This document shows positions 21,181-34,065 of a DNA stretch of 64,000 nt, in pieces. Each line of letters starts with the position of its first letter. The stretch's first letter is position 1. A program made the translations under genes and the position numbers. The notes below the pieces were generated by a model. The model worked only from the letters and a program-made list of their open reading frames with translations, made no database searches and had not been told where the DNA came from. The stretch is taken from NCBI GenBank assembly GCA_023053575.1, contig JAKZAP010000018.1, positions 20,922,202 to 20,986,201 on the forward strand, written 5' to 3'. The DNA is from Branchinecta lynchi (Eukaryota > Arthropoda > Branchiopoda > Anostraca > Branchinectidae).

Positions 21181-24100
21181 GGTGGCTTAGCGGCGGTCTA
21201 GGGTGACGAGAGTGAAACAAACGCGGATGACATGTTAATGAACTGCGACATTGAAGTTAGAGAGAGACATGAAAGGGGTAAAGAGAAAGAAAAGAAGTAA
21301 GACAAAAATGGACCACAAAATCTCTGACATGGCTTTAGGCCAACCAAAGGAAGGAAATTTCGAATCGAATTCCCCCCCCCCCCCCGTTCAGCTTTCAAAA
21401 ATGTAGTTACGGTATAGGCTTCTGTAGATTTTAGTTAATTTTTGCATCTAGTTTTTGTATAAATGTGATATAAAAATGTTATATAAATTAATGTTCCGTT
21501 AAGCTGGTTGATTATTTTTGGGGTTGGATAGTTCGACAATTTTTCAGTTCGGTTGAGACGCGTAAAAAGCGGAAGCGACAGGAATCCGAACTTTAGGTGT
21601 AGTATACAGATACTGACGTCATTTTTGTCTTGAAGGAAGATTTGCTTGAAAGGAAGCAAAGCGGGACCAATATGGTAGGCTGGGCTACCCTCCACGTGTT
21701 ATAGGAGGAAGTACTAATGTAATTACCCTCGAAATACCCTCTACTTATTGTCGGAGGAAGTACTAGACTTGTCTTGAATCTTAGAGAAGAACGGCGGAGT
21801 TAATGACCCATGGATAAAAAGTACCCCCCCCCTCTCTCTCTCTCTAAGAATATTTGTAGTAAAACGCCTGAATTTGATGCAATATGGTTAGTCAATATTT
21901 TAGGTCAATAAACAGGCAAGGCGTTATTCAGCTAAGAAGGATATAATTACCTGGTAGACCTTTGATACGCTTATGTCTGTTATTTGTTTAACTTGTCCAA
22001 TTTTACCCAAAAATACATAGGAACTGTAACAGGGTTAAAATGGATAGATAGCTGAGAGAACAACTGAGGGAAAAACAAAAACTGTGTTTCAGAGAAGACG
22101 CCCATAAGCTAGGGAGGAAAATTGTCCATAGCAAGGGCTCGGCGGGCTTAGGCATTGTCGGAAATCCCGACATCGGCAACTATTTGGCCTAAGGAAACGT
22201 ACAATGAATGTTGAGATTTATGCGTAATACGCAAATAGATCGCTGTTGATTTTACGAAATACGTGTGCCAAAAATGGCTCGTTAACTGACGTGAAATTCC
22301 GGGAGTAATTGTGCATGCGACGTATGGGCATGGTGGGGATTTTGTAGATGTTCGAGTGGAAGCGAGGAGTTGGACACTCCCGCTAAAGCCTCTGAGGTTC
22401 CGATGTTTGGTGTCGACACGGAACACATGCTGTGCCTACAGATGTAGTGCCTCGACGTCAGGGAATCGACCAATGTAAGACCTGGATTCAGGCTGTGGTG
22501 CCACCTATGTTGGATAAGGAGTAAGAATCGTCACAAATTACCAAAGTACTTCTGCCGACTGAGCGACTCTACCCACGATCAGGCAAGCGATTTGGCCACA
22601 AGGCAAGTAATGATCTCCTAATACACGGAATTTGATACCTAGCTGATATGTGCTAAAGGACTGAATAGGTAATCAGCCGTTGCAATCTTTCGTCGCGTAC
22701 GGCACCCCGCAAACGTTGGAGCGAGTTCGAGCTCGGTCGCCCGCGAATGACAAAATCTGTTTAACCCGAAGGCCACGCGAAAATTCAGTAATCAAGGGAA
22801 ACAAAAATTATGCGGTTTACACCGGATTATGGCATGGGAAACACCGGATCTCTGCCGCACTCCAGGAGAGAAAAATCGCGAAAACAAGAAATATATCGCT
22901 TTCGTTTCTTTTCTTTTGACGTAGAGATACCATTTTTGTAAGCGTCAGTGTTTTCCCCTTTAATACTAATGCACGAAGGCCATAACCAAGTCAGCATGTA
23001 TGCATGCTGAACGGATTCTTTTTTGGGTTTCGTCTTATTTAAGTACGAGGTTGAGAGCAATCCCTCCTACAACAATAAGTCTAACACATCACCGAAGTAA
23101 ACAAGTCCAGTAGTAAACTCGCCGCGGACTTGCGCATCCATGCGCGAACTAATGACTGTGTTTTTCTCCATTACTGTCGCTTGATTTTGTCGCTTTATGG
23201 TTAAAGAACAGTATAGAAACCAAGAACACACTTGCGAATGTAGTTACACTATTGGTTAACCCAATTTAGCATCGCTTAGCATGTAAAGCTTTCGGTTATA
23301 CCAAGTTCGGTACATATTCAACTTCGAACCTGGAAAAATAGATGAAATCTGAAAAGATCGATTTTGCGATCATTAGAGTTTAAGAAATAAAACTCGTCCA
23401 AGTTCTCACCTTACCAGACCTCCAAACATTTTACGAGTTGTTTTTAGTAGTTTTATGTAGTCCATTTTGACCGAAAATGTACATAAGACCCACAAAGATG
23501 GGCAATCGTAAACAACACTCTTACCAGCCGGAAAAAGAAAAACAAAGAAATCTGATACTGCGCTATGACTTTTACAGGACTACCAATACTACAATGAATA
23601 GATGAACTGCACCTTCAGGACCGACGCACTGCACTTTTGCTCTCCGACAACCACGCGAAAGCACCAAGCCGACGATACCCTTTTGGAAGAGAGGACAAAC
23701 AACTACTACGGTCCTCTTGCTGGGAAGTAAGGGTGCCACACCCTTAAAGCGCTCACCAGAGCAACATGCAAGCAGTAGTGTCCTCTATGCAACCTTTCGG
23801 CAGATAAAGTATCGTGAGTAGTGTGGGTCGGGATCGATTGAACAGTGCGGGCGATGGGGATGCATTGAATCATATAAAATCGCGGGATAGGAAATGCGGT
23901 GTATACTACAGCCTCTAAACGGCTATCTTCTATTCCACGCCCCCAGATTGGACTTTTCATCCGACGGTGAAAGGGGAGTAGATGGAACGCACAAGCAGTA
24001 GTATTTATCTACGGCGAGAGGGCTCCCTGAGAGCCCCACTTCGCACCAGTATAGCACAAGTGATATAGAAATGCACAAGTAAGGATAGTCTAACGGCAGA

Positions 24101-24675
24101 ATCCGAGCACTCCTTGAGAGGACTTGGAAAGAACATTCGCCGACATCATCTATAATATTTTTTTTATATTTTTTTTTTGTATATGTATTTATTATTATGA
24201 AGGGGCAGCCTTCCAGGGGATCCCGGCTCTGATACCAAAGGTATCAACGATTTTATGTATGTATCGGGTTCTTGTGTTATTTAGCCTATAGGGAGTCGTA
24301 GTTAATAGTTAGCCAGGGAGGGCTAAAGCTGGTAAGGTGGGAGGACTGTACAGACGTAGATTGTTGTAATTCTTAAACGCCTGAACAAACGCGCACCTGC
24401 CGACTTGCCAACACTCAGAACAGCGAGCTGTCGGACATGAGTCATAGCAGTGTGACTGCGACCTGGCCAGCTGACCTAAATTGCGGACTTACCAACCTCA
24501 AGAATAGCAAGAAAAAACTGGCAAGTGCGCAGGTGGGCTAGTGCCTTATTGAGTAGAGCGGTAAATTGTATATGTAAGTAAGAATTTCCACGTTTAAGGA
24601 GATTCAGATTCAGGAGAGACTTGGATCAGACGACTAATGTACAGTTGGTGGCATTTGCCATATAGTTAAAGTGAG
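21181..24675. other. unassigned interval between direct repeats
   Basis: 3.5 kb with only short open frames and no recognised gag, protease, reverse transcriptase or integrase. A CT-microsatellite lies near 21828-21845. Confidence 0.4.
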
Positions 24676-25360
24676 GATTATCTATGGATTAACGTCAACT
24701 TGGAATCGAGTGAGTTATAAGCATATTGATTAATAAAGTACATTGTAACCCTAGTTTGTTCAAGTCTACATGCCCTAGAGATAGACCCACGACCATCCTC
24801 CACGCTACCGAAGCGAGCATACATCCTCAGTATTACACCCGGGCCTTAGAATTAATGGGTCTAGGGTAAAACCTAACCGGCGTACCAGAGGGGGGGGGGG
24901 GATTTTTAGGTCCGGGGGGAGAGGGGAGCTGGACCCCGAAAATGATACATCGCACTTCCACTGTTCTTTGGCAGAAATCTGTTACGGACCGATTCTTCGA
25001 GAAAACTTGGCAAGAAGGAAAAAATTCAGTAGGTATTCCTTCAGTAAAAGCTGACTGTAAACCCTAGTTTGTTCAACTCTACATTCCCTAGGAGATAGAC
25101 CCACGACCATTCTCCACGCTACCGAAGCGAGCATACATCCTCAGTATTACACCCGGGCCTTATAATTAATGGGTCTAGGGTAAAACCTAACCGGCGTACC
25201 AGAGGGGGGAGGGGGGTAGGTCCGGGGGGGGGGAGAGCTGGACCCCGAAACTGATACACCGCACTCTACTGTTCTTAGGCAGAAATCTGTTACGGACTGA
25301 TTCTTCGAGAAAACTTGGCAAGAAGGAAAAAATCCAGTAGATATTCATCAGATACGTCAG
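24676..25360 (+). repeat. direct repeat R copy 2 within a ~310-bp tandem duplication
   Basis: 24676-24850 matches 21005-21180. A segment running from 'cctagtttgttcaa' through 'cagtattacacccgggcct', ACCGGCGTACCAGAGGGGG and 'gagaaaacttggcaagaagg' is then repeated head-to-tail (about 24740-25045 and 25055-25360). Confidence 0.7.
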
Positions 25361-25412
25361 GTACATTTTATTAGAGCTATATTTCGGCCTTTCTTGGCAA
25401 GATTCCATACCG
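25330..25412 (-). repeat. repeat family E, partial
   Basis: Reverse-orientation 'gatacgtcagg' followed by 'agctatatttcggcctttct' and TGGCAAG. The CTGANGA side is degraded. Confidence 0.5.
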
Positions 25413-26429
25413 GCAAACATAAGCAGGACCCTTCAACCACGGGCCTGAAGGAGCCTATCAGAGAGCTTCATCTGCACCGTCTGGGTTAGGAAACCAAGTT
25501 TCTCGAAACAGGCGTAGTTGATTACCTGGAGCTCTGCATGGGATATAGCTCTTCCGAAAACAGAAGGGGTGGTGGAAAGGGGGGCTTTAAAATTTCACCA
25601 GAAAACTTCTATCCGTGTCCTAATCTAATAAGCCTATTTTCTTTCTAATTTTGTAAAAGGGTTGCTTTCCATTTTGGCAGAAAAGCGCTTTCCAAGAAAT
25701 TAAAAGACTAAACAACTAAAGGAATGTCTGTCCATAACGACCCTTTCCATTTCTCATTCGTAAGTTGTTTCCTTGGTCCCCCACCAGGTATTATCCGACA
25801 ACAGCCGAGTAGCAGATAGTATGGTTTTGAATCAAGAACAGTGCAGTCGCATATTACTCGAGGTTTCATTTTCGGGAAATTATAAATTGTTGGCCTGCAC
25901 GGGGGTTGGTAATCAAAAAGATCAAATGGGGAAAGGCAATGGTAACGCAGTGGTCAGTGATCAGCTCGAGGAATGTGGCTCACTACGTGACAACTTCTTT
26001 TTCGTAAGTTCTTTTCTTCAAGCACAGAACACAGGCACAAGCACATAGATGTATCACAAGCAGTGGCGAAACTAGCCCATTTTCGTGGGGGGGGGGGGCA
26101 AGCCCAGATTTTACCGACAAGATTTAAAGATTCTCCGACAAAAAGCGCCATTGCCGCTGCGCGGCAACGGCGCACGTTCCACGCGAACACATCTTACAAC
26201 CGTTGCAATAATGAGTTGTAATATAGGTAGCAATTGAGATGGTTTTCTAAAAAAAGTTAATGAATTCGCCGTTCACTTCCTCGCACCAATGGTCATCACA
26301 TGGATCCAGGAACATGATATGCAGTCAATAGTCTTGCCAACCAGAAAAGAAGTGATGAGGCACTGCAACAGATTACTTCGCTGCTTGAAGATTTACTCGG
26401 CTGTCTTTTACGCTTGTAAACTAAGCGAC
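25413..26429. other. unassigned; contains a possible transposon end
   Basis: Near 26062 is CAGTGGCGAAACTAGCCC followed by a G run. The same phrase occurs inverted at about 28810 (CTAGTTTCGCCATTG). It looks like an element terminus, but no pair could be bounded. Confidence 0.35.
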
Positions 26430-26930
26430 TTTTTGGGGTCCAAAACGTTAGCGTATATGGGTTGGTAAAGCTGCTCTGTCCGTCTTTTACCATGATAACC
26501 CTCACAGGGGTTTAGATATTTTGTTGAAATTTGGTACGGACGCGTTGGACCAAAAGTACAGGTGAATTCAACGGGCAATCTAGTTTTCTGGAAACTTGAT
26601 GGCTGATGGGAGATGATTTGCTGCTTCTGTGTCCAAACGAAATCCGATATCTGAGTGGAACCGAGGGGTCAGAGTAACTTTGGGATACTTCTCAGAAACA
26701 AACGGGTTCATGGGCCCTAGAAAGTGCTCGGGTTCGACTGAAACTTGCCCAATCTGTTCAGTTTATACGCGTCCGAGAACAGTGCTGCAAGGAGGTCTCG
26801 GAAATATTGTAATACTAGTAGCGGGCGAACGAACAGAGTGATTGGGATAAAACTTGAAAGGTTAACAATTCATGGGACCCAGTCACGTAATTTGATGCCC
26901 AAACCGGATCTGTCGTCCGTGGGGTGAAGG
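26430..26930 (+). repeat. interspersed repeat family B, degraded
   Basis: Contains 'tttttggggtccaaaacg', a CTGTCCGTC remnant, 'ataaccctcac' and 'agtacaggtgaattc', following the order of family B but strongly diverged. Confidence 0.35.
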
Positions 26931-27254
26931 TGGCGCTGAGGGGTACCGTTCTGGTAGGCTTACTGGACGCTTTTCAAAAATGCTCCGTTCGAATGATGCT
27001 TTTTTTTTTTTTTTAATCCCACCTCCACTCCTCTCAGTGACGCAACTTTCTTTATCATCACAAATCAAATTTCTTATCTCTATACGTCACCTTCACTTTA
27101 CTCTTACACTAAATTATAATTATAATTTATTTCCTACTTTAAATAATTATCATTCTTTTGATTTTATTTGAGCAGTTAAAACAATTACACTCAAAATAGC
27201 CGTATCCTACAATCAAAACTATAACATTCAAATTAAAATAATGGCTCAGCCGGT

Positions 27255-27300
27255 ATCACAGGGTGCCCTTCCAGCATAGGGCACCCCTTCCACCGTGACC
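27255..27300 (-). repeat. LINE 3'-end hairpin, second copy
   Basis: GGTGCCC..AGGGCACC forms an 8-bp-stem hairpin followed by CCACCGTGACC. On the minus strand this parallels CACCGTG..GGTGCCCT..AGGGCACC at the 3' end of the LINE at 31130-34060. It is likely the tail of a truncated relative. Confidence 0.5.
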
Positions 27301-29039
27301 AAAATTACCAAAAATAAATAAAAAACCTTTTTTTTCCTTTTTTTTTTACGGCTCTTCTTAACCAGAACAACATTCCAACCTCCCAAACCACCCAATAAAT
27401 GCCCTAAAAATAAAATACTCTATCTTAACAATAAATCAAAACAACTATGGAACAAAACATCATAAATCAATCGAATGATGCTTGATAGATGGTAGACGCA
27501 GATGTCAAAAATGTGCTATTTATGTGTCCGAACTTCTTCTCGCTATTATGATAGTGCTGTGGGGGGATTAGAGTTGGGTCCTGCACATTCTCTTAAACGC
27601 TTAGGGACCAAATAGGTTGAGCGATTGAGATAAACTTGGCGATACTAGTGTCCTTGTTATTCAGATATCCTGGCCTGATCCAACTTCGGTGGGCTGAGTT
27701 GGTGGGAGTATCACCGACGTGAATGTGTAACTCATAAGTCCCAGGATAAAGTAGATCTGGGTGCTTGAGCGTTTGAGACTTCAGAAACAGGATTCTCAGC
27801 CGCATGTTTCGAGCTTGCCAGATTGCAAATTTAACACGATTTGTTATGTATCTCTTAAAGATCTCTTAATTCATGTAAAAATCAGGCCGATTTTGCTTGT
27901 GGCGTACAATTCTAAGAATTTGTTAATTTCTAGTTAGTTAGTTACAAAAATAAATCGGCTTCGTGAGAAATGAGTGACGGTGTAATGACGGGCCTGATTG
28001 TTGCAACATGTCATTTGATTTTTATTTTGTTTTTTTAACTGAGATTGTCAACTTACAGCTAAATTTTCGGGATTCGCCATTGGCCCTGAAAAGACGTATT
28101 CTGATTGTACAGGATGTCACAAAACAATTTTGCCTGAGGCGCCTTTTGTAGTAGGCTCTATTTACTGGAAGCTCGAGTCATTTCATTTATGTTTTAGGCT
28201 TGGAATTTTGGGGCTTGGATCACCTTAAATCTAGATTTTATTGGCGGAAGCAATATTTTGCCCGAAAGAAAGTCATAGCCTACTTAAAAAATTTCGACTG
28301 CGGCGCTCATTTTCATTCTGTCTGATATACCGTCATTTGGAACTGCTGTGGGACGGGCTATTGCGTTAGCAAATTCCTGTTATTACAAACGACGTTCACC
28401 TTACGATTATGTAATTTCGCAGTTTCCAGCTTGCGATACTGTGTTTCTTGGCAATTTTTTTCATCTGATATGACTCTTGAGCCTTGCTGAAAATCTGTCG
28501 TATATTTTGAGGTAGCCACCTCCCACGCCCAAGCTCTTCAAACCACCCCTGAGGCCCTAGATAAGACTAGGCTTCTTCAGACTTCAACGCTTGCAAGGTA
28601 TCGCACGTTTTATTACTACATGTGCGACGAAAAGCTAAAATGGGCGGAAGGGCGCCAGCAGGCGCCCTGCCATCCCCCCCTCGAGTTTTGGCTAGCGACG
28701 CCCCTGTTTATCGGTATCAGAAACGGAATGATAAGAGCGTTTGTCGGTGCGACCGACAAGATTTTTCGTGGGGGGGGGGGGGGGCAGCCGCCCCCTACGA
28801 CCCCCCCCCCTAGTTTCGCCATTGATCACAAGGAAATTCAAATATTTGAAAAATCGATTATTCGTGAATAGCTGAAGAACGAAGTAACGAATTTTTATCG
28901 GGTCTTCTAGCCTCTTTAAGCGAACAATTCATGGGTACCTAGATTTTCATAGAACAGAATAGAATGGAATTACCGAAAAAGTCCTCGGGTCATGGCCACA
29001 AAAGTTGTAAAAAATGCACTAAATTACATAACTAACACA
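27301..29039. other. unassigned; G/C-run palindromic segment at 28600-28830
   Basis: No gene recognised. 28650-28668 holds GGCGCCAGCAGGCGCC, and 28770-28812 a long G run and C run in inverted arrangement next to TAGTTTCGCCATTG. Confidence 0.35.
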
Positions 29040-29420
29040 CTGCTCCTATTCTTAAATCTCGTTCAATGCTCCATCGCAAGCCTCAGTAACGTCCAAGTAT
29101 TTTTACAGTAACAAAACATTTATCCTTCATCATCTATTCTTCATTATACACTCTCTCACAAAATACCTCCTTTCTCCATTCATTCAGTTCCACACAATCA
29201 CACATCAAACGAACTACCCTTTTGTCCTCATGACCACACATACAACAGAAGTAAGGACCAATTCTCTCATTTGCTTTACCGGTATATTTTCTCCTTGCCC
29301 TAAGTGGTAAACTATCAGCCCATCTCCATAATATACTTAATATCCTCCTCTTAACCCTGTTTTAAATATAATTCCTTCACCCCAAGTCTCTTTGGCCGCC
29401 TCCAAAAAGGCAGGGACACT
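29040..29420 (-). pseudogene. LINE relic, C-terminal zinc-binding region
   Basis: Reading the minus strand gives WRWADSLPLRARRKYTGKA, then FCCMCGHEDKRVVRLMCDC, then NEWRKEVF. The Cys cluster followed by NEWRKE is similar in position and style to the C-terminal CxxC..HxxxxC block of the LINE at 31130-34060 (CGLCGETVNDGLEHEIMQC). Only this region is preserved. Confidence 0.55.
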
Positions 29421-29642
29421 GGACGTCCCTTTTCGGGTTAATACTGAAAGTCCAAGGGCCATAGCACACCAAGGGGTTTGCTAGCATATATGCTGGGGGG
29501 TTTAAAGGGCCATAGCATATAACTGTGCGGAACAGAGAAAGATACTCAGAGAGGCACTAAGGAGCGCTGGACAGTTTCGAGTCCCCGCACGCATCATTCA
29601 ATGGTTTTAAAGTGTGCCCGTGCCAAGAAATGGTTTTAAAGT

Positions 29643-30347
29643 GTGTACGTCCTGATTGGCTGTCTCAAAAGCAGACAAAATTTGATTAATGCAATATGTC
29701 TTTCAAAAAGAGGAGCTCCTTTCTCCTGTCTCTCCCAGCTGTTGAAAGCTGTAGTTATTTCAAAATTGGATTATGGAAGCCAATTATACAGAGAAACCTC
29801 CAAGAAAAACCTGTCCATATTGGAGAGTGCTGTTCACTATATTTATAGACGTGCTCTTGGTTGCCTGAAATCAACACCTATCCCTGCAATATACTGTGAA
29901 CTGGGAGTTTTTTCCCTTGGCAGAAGTAGTCAAGCTACTTCGCAAAAAAACAACAACAGGAAACCCCAAGCACATTGTTACACAGGAGATTGTGAAACAG
30001 CAGAACTCTGATATCAATTTCCAATCACAATGCAAACCTGCTTTTTATGTATTTGCTCAGATGATGGAGGAAGCTAAATTTCTCACCCCAGATAAGTTGG
30101 AGAGTAGTTTGGAGCATGTTTTTAATGATGTAGCTAGTTTTGTCCATTTGTTGGTTGATGGTAGAGGTGACGATGGTTCTCTCAGTGATTTTCCACGTTT
30201 GGCCAGACTATTGATTAGACTCATGTTTTTACTGATGGATCCAAGTCATCATCCGGTGCTGGCTGTGCCATTTTTGTTCCTAAAACTGGGCTGTCCTTAG
30301 CGTATAAGGTGGCTGAACGGATGTCCATATTTTCTATAGAATTATAG
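29643..30347 (+). pseudogene. LINE relic with RNase H domain (3' part)
   Basis: Three frames carry consecutive parts of one protein. 29643-29930 reads LLKAVVISKLDYGSQLY, then ALGCLKSTPIPAIYCELG, the region after the reverse transcriptase in I/Jockey-group elements. 29896-30220 continues it. 30225-30347 reads VFTDGSKSSSGAGCAIFVP, the start of an RNase H domain with the catalytic Asp of TDGS, and ends at a TAG. At least two frameshifts separate them, so the element is dead and 5'-truncated. A tail with 'gtaacccgcc..agcggagt' follows at about 30386-30415. Confidence 0.75.
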
Positions 30348-30385
30348 AAACTAGCAAACGTAAATATTATTTATTATTTTATATG

Positions 30386-30415
30386 TAACCCGCCAAATAC
30401 CAAGATGATAGCGGA
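30386..30415 (+). repeat. LINE tail motif (ACCCGC .. AGCGGAGT)
   Basis: The same motif pair occurs at 62826-62855 (+) and, in reverse, within the tandem units at 48190-48480. It is probably a shared 3' untranslated signal of one or more LINE families. Confidence 0.45.
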
Positions 30416-31129
30416 GTAAAGAGATCCGCGAAAATAACACAAGATAAATAACAGTATAGACACACAAAACTTATACACAATCTCAAACTGGGCCTGAAAA
30501 ATTCATGAAAAACATCATGTACTTGATGACCAGGATGACGAGATGTACATAGTAGTGACGCTGACGTTTTCTCTAGTGAACGAATGACATACTGGATGCC
30601 GAACTTATGGACTAATTTGTGGTTGCGGCAGGAACGAGGAAGGTAATATGAAATTTACAATGGTTATAATAACACTATGTCTTTTTTTCACAGAATGCGA
30701 TAAACACCGGAACAATACAACATGTAAGGAGTTATTGTTACTTTATTTTCTCTTTCCTTTCCGTTAAAGCACAGTACAGTACCAAGTGTGTAGCACAGTA
30801 CAAAAAAACCAAAAGGAAAAATTACACTGAGCTTTTAATAAAGGAGCAAATATAGATCAGATTTAGATTCAATTTTATTTTACACATGTGTACAAAACAA
30901 TTTGTAGCACCTGATAAGAAAGCCTCAAAGGGCTTTCTTGCATACAAAAAATAAAAAAGACGAATGGAGAGACGACACAGAACCCCGAAGATATAACATC
31001 TGAAGTAACAAGCTTCTACACTAGTGTTTTTAAACTCAAGAATCAAGACAGTGGAAATTTCGAATTCCTAGGGGAGTTTAATGTGCAAAACAAGGTTTCA
31101 GAAGAAGAAAACCAGTGCCTTGAAGAGGA
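30416..31129. other. unassigned
   Basis: AT-rich, no recognised gene. The sequence just before 31130 may already be the degraded start of the next LINE. Confidence 0.35.
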
Positions 31130-34060
31130 GTTATGATCTCAGAGATTGAGAAGATAATGAAAACTCTTAAAGATGGAAAGGCCTGGGATACGAGTTTTAC
31201 AAAATATTTTGGGGAGAACTAGGAGAATTATCTGTTAGTGTGTGCAACCAGTTCATAAACGAAGGATACCCATCTGACGGCGTGGCGGTAATAACACCGA
31301 TCCATAAAGGAGGAGAGCGTACCGATTTGAAAAATTGGCGACCGCTCTCAAATTTGTGTTCGGACTACCGCATATGCTCAAAAATAATGACGCACAGGTT
31401 GAACAAGGTCTTAAGTAGAGTGATCGGATCTTACCAACATGGTCGCATTAAAGGGAAAAAAGCCCAAAATATCCTGAGTGTAGAGCTTGTAATGCAAGGA
31501 GACCGAGATCTTAGGAGACTTATACTCCGCATGGAGTTGTTGGCAATTATGAGCGTAGATGTAGTGAAGGCTTATGACTCGGTGGTTAGGGCAATTTTGT
31601 GGGTGTTAATGGAAAGGAAATACGGAATGTCCAGACAGGCAGTGAAGAGACTTGGAAATCGTACAAAGATTCTAAGGTTGTAGTGAAGGTAAATGGAGAT
31701 GTAACGAGAGAAATAGAAATGGTAAAAGCGCTTCGTCAAGGAGACCGCCTATCACCCGGTCTCTTTGAGGTTTATACGGACCCCCTTTTTAAGTATGTTG
31801 AAAATAGGATACAAGGGCTGCCTCTAACTAACGGGACGAGTCTTAAAGCAAAATGGACACTTCTAATGCTTTACTTTGTATTAAATGCTTCACAAAAAAA
31901 CATTTCCGACTTCTTTTAGAAGGCGCTACGAAAATCAGCCGTTTTCTTGTTATCCCTTGTCTTTACCTCTCTGGCATTTCGGCGATCCAAATCTTAAGAG
32001 CTGGCATATCGTGGCAGGAAATTCAAAAACTCCCAGCAATGCTTGATAGAAAAGGATATATTTGAGACATCACCAAAGTCAAGCCGCAGATGCAGTTCAC
32101 CCGATGGTTCTAGTGTTTCATCAGAAGTTCCATGGATTAAAGTGCCTATTAAAAGTTTTTCTTTGTGGAATGATGTTGTGAAGCTTGATTAGCTTGCTTT
32201 ATAAAATGTACCAGAATAAGCAATAAGCTTATAAAAAATAACACAGGTACAAAAATCATTGAAAAACAAATAATCTATTTAAATCTGAATTATACAAGCT
32301 GATTTATGCATAAAATAAAGACCTACTAAGTATTATAAGAAACATCACTTTTATCTTTGTCCAAGCTAGTAAGTTGAGCATGTACTGGCCTAAAAAATTA
32401 CTCTTTGAAATATCACACAGAGGAAAATGTTGAAAAAGCTGCTAATCTAGGGGGTAAGCATTGTTCCTAGGTTGTTACAGAGTGGGATTTGGGTAGTTAC
32501 TTTAAGGCATTGGCTTTCATAGACGACGGAAATTTTGTCGTGGGAAACCTGGATGACGTGAAGCAGGTATCACTTGGTCTGCGATGGTATGAGACTAGGT
32601 TTTGTGTGAAAATCCATCCGGAGAAGAGTAAAATAGCGAGTTTAAGGGGAGAAACCTCTCAAATTGAAAGCGAAAGTTGGACAAACCTAGCAGACCAAAC
32701 AAAAATACTTGGAGTCACGTGGGGAAGAGAGACAACGAGTGCGAAAGTATGGAAAGAAGTGATGAATAAGATGGAAGGAACGCTCCACGCGAAGGAAGGA
32801 AAATACTGTGGTACCCTGTTTGAGAGAGTTCAGTATGTAAATACTTACTGCCTACCAATTATGTTTTATTACGCCCCAGTATTTGAGTTAAATGATGCTA
32901 CAGTGAAACGGATTGAAAGAGAAGTTTGGAGATTCGTGTGGAGGGGTAAATTTGAAAAACTAGGTATGAAGATGACGACAGTGAAAAATAAGTTAGGCAG
33001 CCTTGGAATTATTGATTATGGTAAGGTTTGTAAATTCCTATTCCTGAGAAATATTTGTGAAATGGTCGCAAAAAATGACGAATTCGGGGGGATAAGTCGA
33101 GAATGGTTTATCCGAGTTTTAAACCAAGAGGATGGTGAAAAACGGAAAGAACTGTCGAATTCGTTACCCAGGGAAATCAGAGAAGTTGTGGAGGTGTTAT
33201 ACGAGAATAAAGGATTAGTGGAGTGCTCGACAGCTCGATGAAGGCAAAGACGAGGAAACAAACAAATGATAGGGTTGTTGAAGAGCAGACGAAGAACGAT
33301 ATTGACTACCGGGCAAAGGCGCGAGAACCATTCATGGATTTTCAAGTATCTTTTGGACACCTAGCAAAAATGAAATGCCAGAGTGAATGGAAGGAGATAA
33401 TGTTTCTCCTTATCCACGGTATATTGCCTTATCGTGACCGTACGGCAAGGTTTGTGAGAAGTGAACTACCCGAATGTGGGTTGTGTGGTGAAACGGTGAA
33501 TGATGGATTAGAGCACGAGATTATGCAGTGCCCCTGGAACGGAAACATATTAGATAGAATGTTCGAAATTGTAAAAGAGGAAAACGTAAGAACTGACAGT
33601 ACGGAAGATAAGAAGAAAATTGTGAAACTGTGTTTCGAATGTGAACAACAACCAAGAGAAAGAGCGCTGGTGTTTTTAGTGACGAGTGTCAGCGTACATG
33701 TGTGGAAAACGAGAAAGAAAAAAGGAAAGCTGAGTAGGAGACGGTTTCAGGCATGGTATGAAATGCGTGTGAATGAAATAAGAGAAAGTATGCGGGGGTC
33801 AAAAGATGTGGATGTGGAGTGGTTATTGAAGATCCGGATGGATGAATAAGTGTGGTCGGAGCGTGGGGGATTGCAAGATTATTTTAAATTTTTATTTGAA
33901 ACTTTTTCCCCAGTATTCTGTAAAGCGAAAACATTTCAAGGATTGTGGGGTAATTCGGTTTGTGGGAGGTAGATGTTTGTCCGTGTGGTGCGTGTGGAAT
34001 GACGGGGTTAGCCAGGGCAGAATATAGTTGTTGTATTTGGGAAAGTTTAATGCCACCGTG
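31130..34060 (+). pseudogene. degraded LINE: reverse transcriptase plus C-terminal zinc motif
   Basis: Parts of one protein are spread over several frames. 31240-31683 holds ITPIHKGGERTDLKNWRPLS and SVDVVKAYDSV (motif A Asp present). 31680-31850 holds KALRQGDRLSPGLFEVY. 32489-33241 holds ALAFIDDGNFV (catalytic box as FIDD) and KILGVTWG. 33223-33849 carries CGLCGETVNDGLEHEIMQC, a C-terminal CxxC..HxxxxC motif. Breaks: a frame change near 31680, a ~630-bp interruption between RLSPGLFEVY..and AFIDD (about 31850-32480), and a frame change near 33230. The 5' endonuclease region is missing. Clade not determined. Confidence 0.82.
31853..32480 (+). other. insertion splitting the LINE reverse transcriptase
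   Basis: The LINE protein is interrupted between two reverse-transcriptase motifs. The inserted sequence opens with a 70-codon ATG frame (31853-32065, containing CIKCFTKKHFR and GISWQEIQKLPAML) of unknown family, then AT-rich sequence. No terminal repeats or target duplication were recognised. Confidence 0.45.
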
Positions 34061-34065
34061 TTAGA

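Noticed and set aside
24960..25330. further family-E (hammerhead-like) copies at CTTGGCAAGAAGG
   Set aside because: Only a short similarity to the stem; neither CTGANGA nor GAAA is correctly placed, and it belongs to the 310-bp tandem duplication.
28040..28085. minus-strand mini-exon candidate (TTTTCAG .. GTAAGT)
   Set aside because: A stop occurs in the required phase and there is no similarity to ECT2.
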